This document shows positions 50,779 to 59,942 of a stretch of DNA of 64,000 nt, one piece after another. The stretch spans positions 1,240,001 to 1,304,000 of the forward strand of contig CBDDJT010000003.1 of NCBI GenBank assembly GCA_965229765.1, read 5' to 3'. The stretch comes from ASV31 sp965229765. Its GTDB lineage: Bacteria > Pseudomonadota > Alphaproteobacteria > Rhodobacterales > Rhodobacteraceae. Both the position numbers and the translations under genes were made by a program. The notes below the pieces were generated by a model. That model saw nothing but the letters and a program-made list of their open reading frames with translations, did no database searches and was not told the origin of the DNA. Each line of letters starts with the position of its first letter. Position 1 is the stretch's first letter.

Positions 50779-51528
50779 TCAGGCCGCGCCAAGCTGCTCC
50801 ATCACCTCGTCCGAGATCTCGAAATTCGCGGTGACGGTCTGGATGTCGTCGTCGTCTTCCAGCGCCTCGATCAGCTTCATCAGCTTCTGCGCGCCGTCCA
50901 GATCCAGTTCTGTCGTGGTCGTGGGCTTCCAGATCAGCTTGGTCGACTCGCTCTCGCCCAGTTCCGATTCCAGTGCGGTAGAGACCTCGTTCAGGTCGGT
51001 ATCGGCACAATATATGACGTGCCCTTCCTCTGAACTGTCCACATCTTCCGCCCCTGCCTCGATCGCGGCCATCAGCACGGTGTCGGCATCTCCGACCGAC
51101 GCGGCATAGACGATCTCGCCCTTGCGCTCGAACATGAAGCTGACCGACCCGGTCTCGCCCAGGTTCCCGCCGTTCTTGCCAAAGGTCGAGCGCACGGTGG
51201 ATGCCGTCCGGTTGCGGTTGTCGGTCATCGCCTCGACGATCACCGCCACCCCGTCGGGGCCATAGCCCTCATAGCGGATCTCTTCATAGCTATCCCCTTC
51301 TCCGCCAACGGCTTTCTTGATCGCCCGGTCAATGTTGTCCTTGGGCATCGAGTTCGACTTGGCCTCCTTGATGGCCAGTCTGAGACGGGGATTCTTGTCG
51401 GGATCGGGGTCGCCCATCTTGGCGGCGACGGTGATTTCCTTCGAGAACTTGGAAAACAGCTTGGACCGCGCGGCGTCCTGCCGTCCCTTGCGGTGCTGGA
51501 TGTTCGCCCATTTTGAATGGCCTGCCAT
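50779..51528 (-). CDS. yebC: YebC/PmpR family translation/transcription regulator
   Basis: A 249-residue cytoplasmic protein of the YebC/TACO1 family, recently linked to ribosome pausing relief and earlier to transcription. The N-terminal MAGHSKWANIQHRKGRQDAA is invariant, KNPRLRLAIKEAKSNSMPKD follows, and the domains end with EALEDDDDIQTVTANFEISD. Starting at 51528 gives the canonical N terminus. Length is normal. It is divergent from the dioxygenase gene (122-base gap). Confidence 0.96.
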   Translation of the reverse strand: MAGHSKWANIQHRKGRQDAARSKLFSKFSKEITVAAKMGDPDPDKNPRLRLAIKEAKSNSMPKDNIDRAIKKAVGGEGDSYEEIRYEGYGPDGVAVIVEAMTDNRNRTASTVRSTFGKNGGNLGETGSVSFMFERKGEIVYAASVGDADTVLMAAIEAGAEDVDSSEEGHVIYCADTDLNEVSTALESELGESESTKLIWKPTTTTELDLDGAQKLMKLIEALEDDDDIQTVTANFEISDEVMEQLGAA

Positions 51529-51650
51529 GACCTTCTCCGTCCCTGAAACCTGCTTTGGCGCTCTATACCCCCGCGGCCCCGCAAAGGGCAATTCCCTCTG
51601 GTCCGATGGCGCGCCAGACCCTAGGGTCCGCACTGGACAGGAGGCAGCAC

Positions 51651-52499
51651 ATGACAAAGGCACCGCTTCTCGACCAGGATACGATTGCCCGTTTCCGCCG
51701 CGACGGCGCGGTGCGGGTGCGCGGGCTTTTCGCGGGATGGGTCGACACGATCGCCAAGGGCATAGAACGCAATCTGGCAGAGCCCGGCCCCTATGCCGCC
51801 GAAAACCTTCTGCCCGGAGAAGGCGGGCGGTTCTTCGACGATTACTGCAACTGGCAGAGAATCCCGGAATTCCAGCAGGTTATCGACGGCTCGCCGGTGG
51901 CCGAAGTGGCCGCGGATCTGATGGGGTCAAAGACCGTCCAGCTGTTTCACGACCATGTCCTTGTCAAGGAACCGGGCACGTCCAAGCCCACGCCCTGGCA
52001 CCAGGACGGGCCCTATTACTTCGTCGAGGGAAGCCAGACCGTCAGCTTCTGGGCGCCGGTAGAGCCGGTGACGGCCGCCACGCTGCGCTGTGTCGCCGGA
52101 TCACACCTGTGGCCCAAGCCGGTGCTGCCGACGCGCTGGCTCAAGGAGGATGCGTTCTATCCCGACGAAGACACCTACATGCAGGTGCCCGACCCGGACG
52201 CGGATGGAATGGAGGTGCTGGAATGGCCGCTGGAGCCGGGCGACGCCATCGCCTTTGACTTTCGCGTGCTGCACGGCGCGCGCGGCAACACGTCGGCATC
52301 GCGTCGGCGCGCGTTCTCGCTTCGGCTGGTCGGCGACGACGCACGGGTGGCGGACCGTCCCGGGCGCACGTCGCCTCCCTTCCCCGGACATGGAATGCGG
52401 GCCGGAGAGCGGCTGCGGCCCGATTGGTTCCCGGTGATCCTGTCGCCACAGGGCCGCGGCCCCGCCGATGGGGCCGTGGCACGCGCGGCCGGACTTTAG
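51651..52499 (+). CDS. Phytanoyl-CoA dioxygenase (PhyH) family protein
   Basis: A 282-residue Fe(II)/2-oxoglutarate-dependent oxygenase. Metal ligands: HxD in TPWHQDGPYYF (near residue 121) and the distal His in FRVLHGARGN; the 2-oxoglutarate arginine is likely in SRRRAFSLRLVG. N-terminal FRRDGAVRVRGLFAGWVDTI is the PhyH start. ACAGGAGG precedes the ATG at 51651. It is followed 18 bases later by the SLC13-type permease. The substrate is not evident. Confidence 0.87.
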   Translation: MTKAPLLDQDTIARFRRDGAVRVRGLFAGWVDTIAKGIERNLAEPGPYAAENLLPGEGGRFFDDYCNWQRIPEFQQVIDGSPVAEVAADLMGSKTVQLFHDHVLVKEPGTSKPTPWHQDGPYYFVEGSQTVSFWAPVEPVTAATLRCVAGSHLWPKPVLPTRWLKEDAFYPDEDTYMQVPDPDADGMEVLEWPLEPGDAIAFDFRVLHGARGNTSASRRRAFSLRLVGDDARVADRPGRTSPPFPGHGMRAGERLRPDWFPVILSPQGRGPADGAVARAAGL

Positions 52500-52517
52500 G
52501 CAAGGGCCGGGCGGGGC

Positions 52518-54299
52518 ATGACAGGCGACCAGATCATCCTGTTCTCGCTTTTCGTCGCTGTCTTCGGCTTCTTGCTTTGGGGGCGGTTCCGCTATGACAT
52601 CGTGGCCTTCAGCGCGCTGATGCTGGCGGTGATCCTTGGCGTGGTGCCGGTGGATGACGCGTTCTCGGGCTTTGGGCATCCGGCGACGCTGGTGGTGGCG
52701 CTGGTGCTGGTGGTCTCGGCCGGGCTGGTGCGGTCCGGGGCGGTCTACCTGATCACGCGGACACTGGTGGACAGCACCCGCTCGCTTGGGAGCCACATCG
52801 CCATCATGGGCGGGATCGGCGGCGTGCTGTCGGCCTTCATGAACAACGTGGCCGCGCTGGCCCTCTTGATGCCGGTCGACATCCAGACCGCGCGCAAGGC
52901 GGGGCGTCCGCCCAGCCTGTCGCTGATGCCCTTGTCCTTTGCCACGATCCTTGGCGGGATGGTGACGCTGATCGGCACGCCGCCGAACATCATCATCGCC
53001 TCGATCCGCGAGGATGCGCTTGGCGAGCCTTTCGCCATGTTCGATTTCGCCCCGGTGGGCGGGGTGACGGCCATCGCGGGCCTGTTGTTCGTGGCCTTGG
53101 TGGGCTGGCGGCTGATCCCGCGCGACGATGACGCCAGCAGCGCCGGAACGACTGCCGGGGACTACAAGGAGTACCTGTCGGAACTGGTGGTGTCCGAAAC
53201 ATCGAAGGCCGTGGGCCAGACATTGTCGGACCTTGCCGAGGTGGCGGACAAGAACGATGTGGCCCTGATCGGGCTGGTGCGGGGCGGCAAGCGCCTGCCG
53301 GGTCTGTCACGCAACCGCCCCCTTGCCCCGGGCGACGCGATCATGATCGAAGCGGTGCCAGAGGCGCTGGACGAGTTTCGCGCGGCCCTGTCGCTCGACT
53401 TTGCCGATGGCAAGCGGGCCGAAGCGCTGGATGCCGCCGGCGCCGGCCTGACCCTGACCGAGGTCGTGGTGACCGATGACGCGCGGATCGCTGGAAAGAC
53501 GGCGCAGGCGGTGGGCCTGTCGTGGCGGCGGCGGACGATCCTGCTGGGCATCTCTCGCAAGGGCCAGACCATTCGCAGCCAGATCCGCCGCACCGTCATC
53601 CAGCCGGGCGACATCCTGTTGCTCCTGACGCCGGAACAGACCGAGGCCGATGTGATCGACTGGCTGGGCTGCCTGCCGCTGGCCGACCGGGGGCTGGCGG
53701 TCACACAGACCTCGCGGACATGGCTGGCCATCGGGCTATTCGCGGCGGCGGTGGCCGCTGCCAGCGTGGGGCTGGTCTATCTTCCGGTTGCTCTGGGTTG
53801 CGTTGTGACGGCCTATGCGCTGTTGCGCATCGTGCCGTTGTCGGAGTTGTACCATCACATCGAATGGCCCGTGGTCGTTCTGCTTGGGTCCATGATCCCG
53901 CTTGGCGCGGCTCTTGAGACTTCTGGCGGCACGGCGCTGATCGCCGACGCGCTGACCGGGCTGACCGAAGGTCTGCCGGCATGGGCGATCCTGACGGTCC
54001 TGATGGTGGTCACGATGACGCTGTCGGACATCCTGAACAACACCGCCACGACGATCGTCGCGGCACCCGTGGGTATCGGGATGGCCGAGCGTCTGGGCGT
54101 AAACCCCGACCCGTTCCTGATGGCGGTGGCGATCGCGGCGTCCTGCGCGTTCCTGACGCCCATCGGGCACAAGAACAACACGCTGATCCTTGGGCCCGGC
54201 GGCTACCGTTTCGGCGACTACTGGCGGATGGGCCTGCCGCTGGAACTGCTTGTGGTCGCGGTGTCGATCCCTGCGATCCTTGTCTTCTGGCCACTGTGA
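52518..54299 (+). CDS. SLC13-type anion permease with two RCK_C domains (copy 1)
   Basis: A 593-residue permease of the divalent anion:Na+ symporter type. Membrane part 1 (residues 1-200) includes FMNNVAALALLMPVDIQTAR and FATILGGMVTLIGTPPNIII (the SNT-like GTPPN motif), then a soluble insert with two TrkA-C/RCK_C domains (about 215-400: DVALIGLVRGGKRLPGLSRN; RRTILLGISRKGQTIRSQIR), then part 2 with LSDILNNTATTIVAAPVGIG and ASCAFLTPIGHKNNTLILGP. Substrate could be sulfate or a dicarboxylate. A paralogue lies at 55742-57520. Confidence 0.88.
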   Translation: MTGDQIILFSLFVAVFGFLLWGRFRYDIVAFSALMLAVILGVVPVDDAFSGFGHPATLVVALVLVVSAGLVRSGAVYLITRTLVDSTRSLGSHIAIMGGIGGVLSAFMNNVAALALLMPVDIQTARKAGRPPSLSLMPLSFATILGGMVTLIGTPPNIIIASIREDALGEPFAMFDFAPVGGVTAIAGLLFVALVGWRLIPRDDDASSAGTTAGDYKEYLSELVVSETSKAVGQTLSDLAEVADKNDVALIGLVRGGKRLPGLSRNRPLAPGDAIMIEAVPEALDEFRAALSLDFADGKRAEALDAAGAGLTLTEVVVTDDARIAGKTAQAVGLSWRRRTILLGISRKGQTIRSQIRRTVIQPGDILLLLTPEQTEADVIDWLGCLPLADRGLAVTQTSRTWLAIGLFAAAVAAASVGLVYLPVALGCVVTAYALLRIVPLSELYHHIEWPVVVLLGSMIPLGAALETSGGTALIADALTGLTEGLPAWAILTVLMVVTMTLSDILNNTATTIVAAPVGIGMAERLGVNPDPFLMAVAIAASCAFLTPIGHKNNTLILGPGGYRFGDYWRMGLPLELLVVAVSIPAILVFWPL

Positions 54300-54306
54300 G
54301 GTGAGT

Positions 54307-55044
54307 GTGAGCAAGCCCTTTCTTGTCCTTCAACTGCGCCCAGAGACCGATGCCGCGGACGGCGAGTTCGTCGCGATCCTTGACAAGGCCGGGCTGGCCG
54401 AGGGCGACACGCACCGGATCAGGCTGGATCAGCAGGCGCTGCCCGAAGGTCTGGACGTGGGCGACTATGCCGGGGTGATTGTAGGCGGCGGGCCGGGGTG
54501 CGTCAGCGATCCGCCCGAGAAGAAAACCCCGGTCGAGGCCCGGATCGAAGCCGCCGTGCTGGGCCTGATGCCGCAGATCGTGGCGCGGGATCACCCGTTC
54601 ATGGGCTGCTGCTATGGCATCGGGATCCTTGCCCACCACCTGGGCGCCGAGGTGTCCAAGCGGCGCTATGGCGAACCCGTGGGCGCCGCGCCCTGCCGCG
54701 TGACGCCGGAGGGCGCCGCCGATCCGCTTCTGGCCGGGCTTCCCGAGACGTTCGAGGCCTTTCTGGGCCACAAGGAAGCGGTGCAGGCGTTGCCCCGGGG
54801 CACGGTTCACCTGATGACGTCCGACACCTGCCCGTTCCAGATGATCCGGCACGGGCGGAACGTCTATGCCACGCAGTTCCACCCCGAGGCAGACGCCAGC
54901 GACTTCGAGCGCCGTATCGAGATCTACAAGGATCACGGGTACTTTCCGCCGGAAGAGGCCAGCGCCCTGATCGCTGCCTGTCATGCCGCGGATGTCACGC
55001 ATCCCGGCAAGATTCTGCGCCGTTTCGTCGACCGCTACGGCTGA
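54307..55044 (+). CDS. Class I glutamine amidotransferase-like protein
   Basis: A 245-residue stand-alone amidotransferase (GMP synthase N-terminal type). The nucleophile elbow is FMGCCYGIGILAHHLGAEV (catalytic Cys near residue 100) and the catalytic His/Glu lie in ATQFHPEAD. The start GTG at 54307 (MSKPFLVLQLRPE) follows GAGG at 5 bases and matches homologues; GTG at 54301 is possible. It follows the permease by 7 bases. The physiological glutamyl substrate is not known. Confidence 0.85.
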   Translation: MSKPFLVLQLRPETDAADGEFVAILDKAGLAEGDTHRIRLDQQALPEGLDVGDYAGVIVGGGPGCVSDPPEKKTPVEARIEAAVLGLMPQIVARDHPFMGCCYGIGILAHHLGAEVSKRRYGEPVGAAPCRVTPEGAADPLLAGLPETFEAFLGHKEAVQALPRGTVHLMTSDTCPFQMIRHGRNVYATQFHPEADASDFERRIEIYKDHGYFPPEEASALIAACHAADVTHPGKILRRFVDRYG

Positions 55045-55682
55045 TCGTCGGGGGATCTGGGGGCAACCGGAACATAGGCCTCTGGCCGGTTCTGGATGCC
55101 CTCCATCAGGCGCTTGGCGATCAGCTGGACGATGGCGAAGCCGAAAGTCGGGTTCTGGTGATAAAGCGACATGAACCGCGCCTCGTCGATGGCGAGTATA
55201 CGACATTCCGAGACGCAGCGTGCGGATACCGTGCGCTCCTTGGCGTCAGTGAAAAAGGCGATCTCGCCAAAGATATCGCCCTGGTTCAGGGTGACGCCGA
55301 TCTCTTCCAGAAGCACCTGTCCCTTGTCGAGATAGTACAGGTTGTCGGGTGCATCGCCCTTTGCGAAGATCAGCGAGCCCTTGGTGTGTGTCCTTGGACT
55401 GGCCGTGTCACGCAGCCAGGTGAAATCGGGCTCTTGCCCGCGTTGGGCGCGCACCCGTGCCACGCCCCGAAGCAGCTGCCAAAGGCGAAAGCCGTTGAGC
55501 GGCAAGAGGATTGCGTGCAGCGCAAACACCGACGGCAGGCCGCTTTGCCAGCCGAAGTAGATGAAGCACATGTTCGCACAGACCGCTGCCGCCCGCAGCG
55601 GCAGCATGGTCCGCATGGAATACGCCGCAAGCGTCAGGGCTGCGGCAACCCAGCCAACACTCTCGACAATCACCAGGGGCAC
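55035..55682 (-). CDS. Membrane protein with cyclic nucleotide-binding domain
   Basis: A 215-residue protein: three N-terminal membrane helices (VGWVAAALTLAAYSMRTML; RAAAVCANMCFIYFGWQSGL; VFALHAILLPLNGFRLWQLL) followed by a cNMP-binding domain (about residues 100-195) with KGSLIFAKGDAPDNLYYLDK and the phosphate-binding cassette LNQGDIFGEIAFFTDAKERT. The arginine that contacts the cyclic phosphate appears as lysine/arginine in KERT, so binding is plausible. No helix-turn-helix follows, so it is not a Crp-type regulator. It converges on the amidotransferase gene with a 10-base overlap. Confidence 0.83.
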   Translation of the reverse strand: MPLVIVESVGWVAAALTLAAYSMRTMLPLRAAAVCANMCFIYFGWQSGLPSVFALHAILLPLNGFRLWQLLRGVARVRAQRGQEPDFTWLRDTASPRTHTKGSLIFAKGDAPDNLYYLDKGQVLLEEIGVTLNQGDIFGEIAFFTDAKERTVSARCVSECRILAIDEARFMSLYHQNPTFGFAIVQLIAKRLMEGIQNRPEAYVPVAPRSPDDQP

Positions 55683-55741
55683 TCCCGTTTCCGCCCGTCA
55701 GCGCGGATATCCTTGTTCTGATAGCGGAAACCGCCAGAACA

Positions 55742-57520
55742 TCAAAGCGGCCAGATCATGGGGATAACCGCGGAGGCAACGAGCCCGACGCTCAGGTTAA
55801 GTGGAATGCCCACCTTCAGGAAATCGGTGAACCTATAGCCGCCGGGCCCGTAGATCAGCATGTTGGTCTGATAGCCGATGGGTGTCGCAAAGCTGGCCGA
55901 GGCGGCCACCATCACTGCCACGACCAGCGGGCGCGGGTCGATGCCCAGCGCCTGCGCCAGACCGATCGCTATGGGCGTGACCACGACCGCGACGGCGTTG
56001 TTGGACACCAGCTCTGTCAGGATCGAGGTCAGGAGGTAGATCGCCCAGACCAGCAGGAACGGCGGCAGGTCCGTCATCACCGGCGCCAGCGCATCGACAA
56101 TCAGCCGGACGGCCCCCGACGCCTCAAGCGCCGCGCCGACAGCGAGCATCGCGAAGATCAGCGCCAGCAGTCGCCCGTCGACAAAGCCGAATGCCTCTTC
56201 CGCGTCGATGCAGCGGGTGACCAGAACCGCTGCCACCGCCACCATCGACAGCGCGAGGATCGGCGCGACACCCAGCGCGGCGAGCACCACGATCCCCAGA
56301 AGCGACAGGATGGCCAGAGGCGCATGGCTGCGCCGGAACGCCCGTGCCGAGGGACGTGCGATATCGACAAGCCCCACGTCGGCGGCGAGGCGCTGGATGT
56401 CTTCTGGTGCGCCTTCCAGCAAAAGGGTGTCACCAACGCGGACCACGAGGTCATCCAGCTGGCGCCCGATGTTCTGGCTGCGCCGGTGTACTGCAAGTGG
56501 ATAGACGCCGTAGCGGCGGCGCAGGCGAAGCTGTCCGAGCGTGCGGCCCACCAGCCGACAGCCGGGTGTGATCAGCGCCTCGACTGTGGTGGTGCGGATC
56601 GATGACAGCTTGTCCACCATGCGGAGGTGCTTGCTTTGTTGCAGACCGAGGAGTTCGGCCATCTCTGTGCGAAGCACGACGCGGTCGCCCGGTTCAAGGG
56701 TGACCGCGGACATGTCGCGGCGCAAGGACGCGTCGCCGCGCAACACGTCCACCACCCGGACGCCCTCCCGCTTGAAGAGATCCACCAGCATGACCCGCTG
56801 GCCGATCAGTTCGCTGTCCTCGGGGATCGCCACTTCGGTGAAGAACTTCATGCGCGCCTTGTTTGACAGCAGGCTGGCCATGCTGTCGCGATCCGGCAGG
56901 AGGCGGGGCGCGACGAACCGCAAGTAGACCATGCCCCAGGCCACAACCACGAGGCCGAGGGGCGTAACCTCCAGTATGCTGAACGGCTCCAACCCCTGCG
57001 CGCGCGCAACGCCATCGACCAGCAGGTTGGTCGAGGTGCCGATCAGCGTCAGCGTACCGCCCATGATCGCGCCATAGGACAGCGGGATCAGCAGCTTGGA
57101 CGGCGACATCCGCAGCTTTTGGGCCAGTTGCACGAAGACCGGGATCATCACGACCACCACGGGCGTATTCGACACCACGGCCGACGACAGGACGACAAAG
57201 CCCATCAGCCCGCCGATCGCCACGACCGGCGAGGTCTCGACGCGCCTTTCCGCCGCCTGGGTGAACCAGTCGAGCGCGCCGGTGCGCACCAGCGCGCCCA
57301 TCACGATGAACATGGCGGCGATGGTCCAGGGCGCCGGGTTCGACAGCACGGCGAGACCGGCCTCGTAGGGCAGAAGGCCCAGCACCAGCATCACCACCGA
57401 TCCGGCGATTGCCGTGACCTCGGCCGGGAACACCTCTTTCACGAACAGGACGAACATCGCCCCGACGACGGCAAGCGTCAGGATCGCCTGCGTGGTGGGA
57501 TCGAACGCGAAGATGTCCAT
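55742..57520 (-). CDS. SLC13-type anion permease with two RCK_C domains (copy 2)
   Basis: A 592-residue paralogue of the 52518-54299 permease with the same architecture: membrane part 1 with VVSNTPVVVVMIPVFVQLAQ and SYGAIMGGTLTLIGTSTNLL, a soluble insert with two RCK_C domains (AIPEDSELIGQRVMLVDLFK; GCRLVGRTLGQLRLRRRYGV), and part 2 with ILTELVSNNAVAVVVTPIAI and FATPIGYQTNMLIYGPGGYR. GTSTN replaces GTPPN of copy 1, so substrate preference may differ. Followed after 18 bases upstream by an EamA gene on the same strand. Confidence 0.88.
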   Translation of the reverse strand: MDIFAFDPTTQAILTLAVVGAMFVLFVKEVFPAEVTAIAGSVVMLVLGLLPYEAGLAVLSNPAPWTIAAMFIVMGALVRTGALDWFTQAAERRVETSPVVAIGGLMGFVVLSSAVVSNTPVVVVMIPVFVQLAQKLRMSPSKLLIPLSYGAIMGGTLTLIGTSTNLLVDGVARAQGLEPFSILEVTPLGLVVVAWGMVYLRFVAPRLLPDRDSMASLLSNKARMKFFTEVAIPEDSELIGQRVMLVDLFKREGVRVVDVLRGDASLRRDMSAVTLEPGDRVVLRTEMAELLGLQQSKHLRMVDKLSSIRTTTVEALITPGCRLVGRTLGQLRLRRRYGVYPLAVHRRSQNIGRQLDDLVVRVGDTLLLEGAPEDIQRLAADVGLVDIARPSARAFRRSHAPLAILSLLGIVVLAALGVAPILALSMVAVAAVLVTRCIDAEEAFGFVDGRLLALIFAMLAVGAALEASGAVRLIVDALAPVMTDLPPFLLVWAIYLLTSILTELVSNNAVAVVVTPIAIGLAQALGIDPRPLVVAVMVAASASFATPIGYQTNMLIYGPGGYRFTDFLKVGIPLNLSVGLVASAVIPMIWPL

Positions 57521-57538
57521 TGGCCTGTCCGCTCTACC

Positions 57539-58465
57539 CTAGCGTCCATCCTGACCGAGCACCCCGGTGGGCACAAGCGCCGCCTTGGGCCGCGGCTGCA
57601 CAAGGAAAAGGCCGGCTATGACCAGCCCCAGTGCCAGCCAGACCCAACCCGAATAGCTTTCGCCAAGCAGGATCATGGCCCAGACGACACCGAAGCCCGT
57701 GACAAGATAGGCCACCTGTGCGGCAAAGACCGATCCGGCGCGCCCGACCATCCAGAAATAGCTGGCGTAGACCACCGAGTGGATCAGCGAGGATGCCAGA
57801 ATCGCCATGTCGGGCAGCGTCCACGGCGGACGCGGGTCGATGAATGTTCCGGTCGCGAGCGCGAGCGGCGCAGACCCCATGGCACCAAGGACCGACGCCC
57901 CCCACAACAGCTCGACCGGGGTCAGACCGGCAGTTCCGAAACGGGCGATTATGTTGCCCTCGAACGCGTAGCAAAGCGGTGCGACAAGGGCGAGCGGCAC
58001 GAAGGCCGCCATCGCCGGGTCGGGCAGGCTGGCGGCTGGCGCGACGATCAGCAACACCCCCGCGGCACCCAGCCCAAGCCCCGCGATGCGCGCCCAGCCG
58101 AACCGGTCCACCCCGAGGGCCAAAGCCACCGGAAAGGCGAACATCGGCACCAGCGACAGCAGGATCGACAGGATCCCCGCCGGCAGGTAGACCGCCGCCT
58201 GATAGGATGCCGTGTTGGGCAGGATCGTTCCGATCACCGCGATCAGCGCGAAGAACCCCATTTGCCGCCGACCGATTGGCGGCAGCGGACGACGGCGCGC
58301 AAGCAGCACCACAGACAGGGCAACTGCGGTGATCGCCTGTTGCCAGAAGATGATGCCGAAGTGCCGGTAGCCTTCGCTGACGGCGATCTTGGCCAGCGGC
58401 TGGGTGATGCCCCAGCCGGCACCAAGGGCGACAAGGATCGCCAGCAGGACCGCGCGTTCGCTCAT
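57539..58465 (-). CDS. EamA/DMT family transporter
   Basis: A 308-residue drug/metabolite transporter with about ten helices in two EamA repeats (AILVALGAGWGITQPLAKIA; AFVPLALVAPLCYAFEGNII). The line GAGWGITQPLAKIAVSEGYR is typical of a Rhodobacteraceae subgroup. A short basic tail ends the protein. It is co-directional with the SLC13 gene downstream (18 bases) and the phosphoesterase gene upstream (8 bases), suggesting one transcript. Confidence 0.87.
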   Translation of the reverse strand: MSERAVLLAILVALGAGWGITQPLAKIAVSEGYRHFGIIFWQQAITAVALSVVLLARRRPLPPIGRRQMGFFALIAVIGTILPNTASYQAAVYLPAGILSILLSLVPMFAFPVALALGVDRFGWARIAGLGLGAAGVLLIVAPAASLPDPAMAAFVPLALVAPLCYAFEGNIIARFGTAGLTPVELLWGASVLGAMGSAPLALATGTFIDPRPPWTLPDMAILASSLIHSVVYASYFWMVGRAGSVFAAQVAYLVTGFGVVWAMILLGESYSGWVWLALGLVIAGLFLVQPRPKAALVPTGVLGQDGR

Positions 58466-58473
58466 GCGGCTTT

Positions 58474-59289
58474 TCAGGCTGGCGATGCTGGCGCCAGGCG
58501 ACCGCCGTCGCGCACCATCTCTACCCGCGTGGCGCGCCCCGTGCGGTCATCGGTCTCGACGAACAGGCCCGACAGCGTCGCCTCGCCCTCTGCCGGCACA
58601 AAGCGCCCCTTGGACATGCCCGTCACGAAACGGCGCAGGGGTTCGCCCTTGTCCATGCCGATCACAGAGTTGTAGTCGCCGCACATCCCCGCGTCGCTTT
58701 GAAACGCGGTGCCGCCGGGAAGGATCATCGCATCGGCGGTCGGCACATGGGTATGGGTGCCCACGACCACGCTGGCGCGGCCGTCGCAGAAATGGCCCAT
58801 CGCCATCTTTTCGGATGTCGCCTCGCAGTGAACGTCCAGAAGGATGGCATTGGCCGTGCCACCCAGAGGATGCGCCCGAAGGGTCGCATCTGCGGCGGAA
58901 AAGGGATCGTCGAAGGTGCGTTTCATGAATACCTGACCCAGGACCTGAGCCACCAGCACCTTGCGTCCGCCGGGCGCGTCGAAGAGGCGTGCGCCGCGCC
59001 CCGGCGCGGTCTTGGCATAGTTCAGCGGCCGCAGGATGCGTGGTTCACCCTCGATGCCCGACAGCATGTCCTTCTGGTCGAACGCATGATCGCCCAGTGT
59101 CAGGACGTCGGCGCCGGCATCAAGCAAGACCCGTGCATGGGCCGTGGACAGGCCAGCGCCCGAGGTGGCGTTCTCTCCGTTGACGACGCAGAAATCCACA
59201 CGCCTTGCCGCGCGAAGCGCGGCAAGGCGGTCCACGATCGCCGCGCGCCCTGCGCGGCCGACCACATCCCCGAGAAACAGGATCCTCAT
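58474..59289 (-). CDS. YmdB-like metallophosphoesterase (TIGR00282 family)
   Basis: A 271-residue calcineurin-like phosphoesterase of the TIGR00282/YmdB family, whose Bacillus member hydrolyses 2',3'-cyclic nucleotides. Metal ligands: MRILFLGDVVGRAGRAAI, VVNGENATSGAGLS, LTLGDHAFDQKDM and VVGTHTHVPTADA; FQSDAGMCGDYNSVIGMDKG is the family hallmark. No signal peptide. GFP-like coverage of the full family length (about 260-275 residues) is seen. Confidence 0.92.
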   Translation of the reverse strand: MRILFLGDVVGRAGRAAIVDRLAALRAARRVDFCVVNGENATSGAGLSTAHARVLLDAGADVLTLGDHAFDQKDMLSGIEGEPRILRPLNYAKTAPGRGARLFDAPGGRKVLVAQVLGQVFMKRTFDDPFSAADATLRAHPLGGTANAILLDVHCEATSEKMAMGHFCDGRASVVVGTHTHVPTADAMILPGGTAFQSDAGMCGDYNSVIGMDKGEPLRRFVTGMSKGRFVPAEGEATLSGLFVETDDRTGRATRVEMVRDGGRLAPASPA

Positions 59290-59366
59290 GCCAGTCAGGC
59301 CTAGGGCGCGTCCGCCGTGTGGGCAAGGGCAAAACGCCAGGGCAGCGCCAGCCTAGGCCGGCCACG

Positions 59367-59942
59367 CTAGTCCGGGGCGGCGTGGAAGACGTGGATCTCG
59401 GCTTCGGTGATGATCGCGTCAAGCGGCTGATCGGTTGGTTCGACGGGCAGGTCCACCGCCTCTTGCGCGGCCCATGCAAAGCCGACCGCCAAGGTCTGGC
59501 AGCGCGCGCGCAGAACCTCCAGCGTGCGGTCATAGAAGCCCCCGCCATACCCCAGCCGGTTCCCGGCCCGGTCAAAGGCCACCAGTGGCACGATCAGAAG
59601 CTCGGGATCGATCCAGTCACCCGACACGGGCACCCGTGCGCCAAAGGGACCATCCTGCATCGGGGTTTCGGGCGACCATGCACGAAACCGGAGCGGCAAG
59701 CCCTTGCCCTGAATCACGGGCACGCCAACCGGGCCGTGCCGGGCAAGTTCCGCCATGGCGGGCAGCGGGTCGATCTCTGTCCGCATCGGCATGTAGCCGG
59801 CCATTGGCTTGCCCCGAAGGCTGTGCAGATGACGCAAGAGATTGCGTGCGCCCGCCGCGCGGTCGCCGGTGTCGAACGCGTGCTTGCGCCGTGCAAAGGC
59901 CGCGGCACGGGCAGCGGCCTTGACCTCTGCCAACCCGGTCAC
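59367..59942 (-). CDS. 5-formyltetrahydrofolate cyclo-ligase
   Basis: Converts 5-formyl-THF to 5,10-methenyl-THF with ATP. The 191 residues have the N-terminal basic helix (KAAARAAAFARRKHAF), MAGYMPMRTEIDP in the core and the nucleotide-binding signature LIVPLVAFDRAGNRLGYGGG FYDR (split at 20). A GTG start at 59942 overlaps the mgtE stop as GTGA, which fixes it; the ORF runs left into mgtE antisense-free sequence without homology. Confidence 0.92.
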   Translation of the reverse strand: MTGLAEVKAAARAAAFARRKHAFDTGDRAAGARNLLRHLHSLRGKPMAGYMPMRTEIDPLPAMAELARHGPVGVPVIQGKGLPLRFRAWSPETPMQDGPFGARVPVSGDWIDPELLIVPLVAFDRAGNRLGYGGGFYDRTLEVLRARCQTLAVGFAWAAQEAVDLPVEPTDQPLDAIITEAEIHVFHAAPD

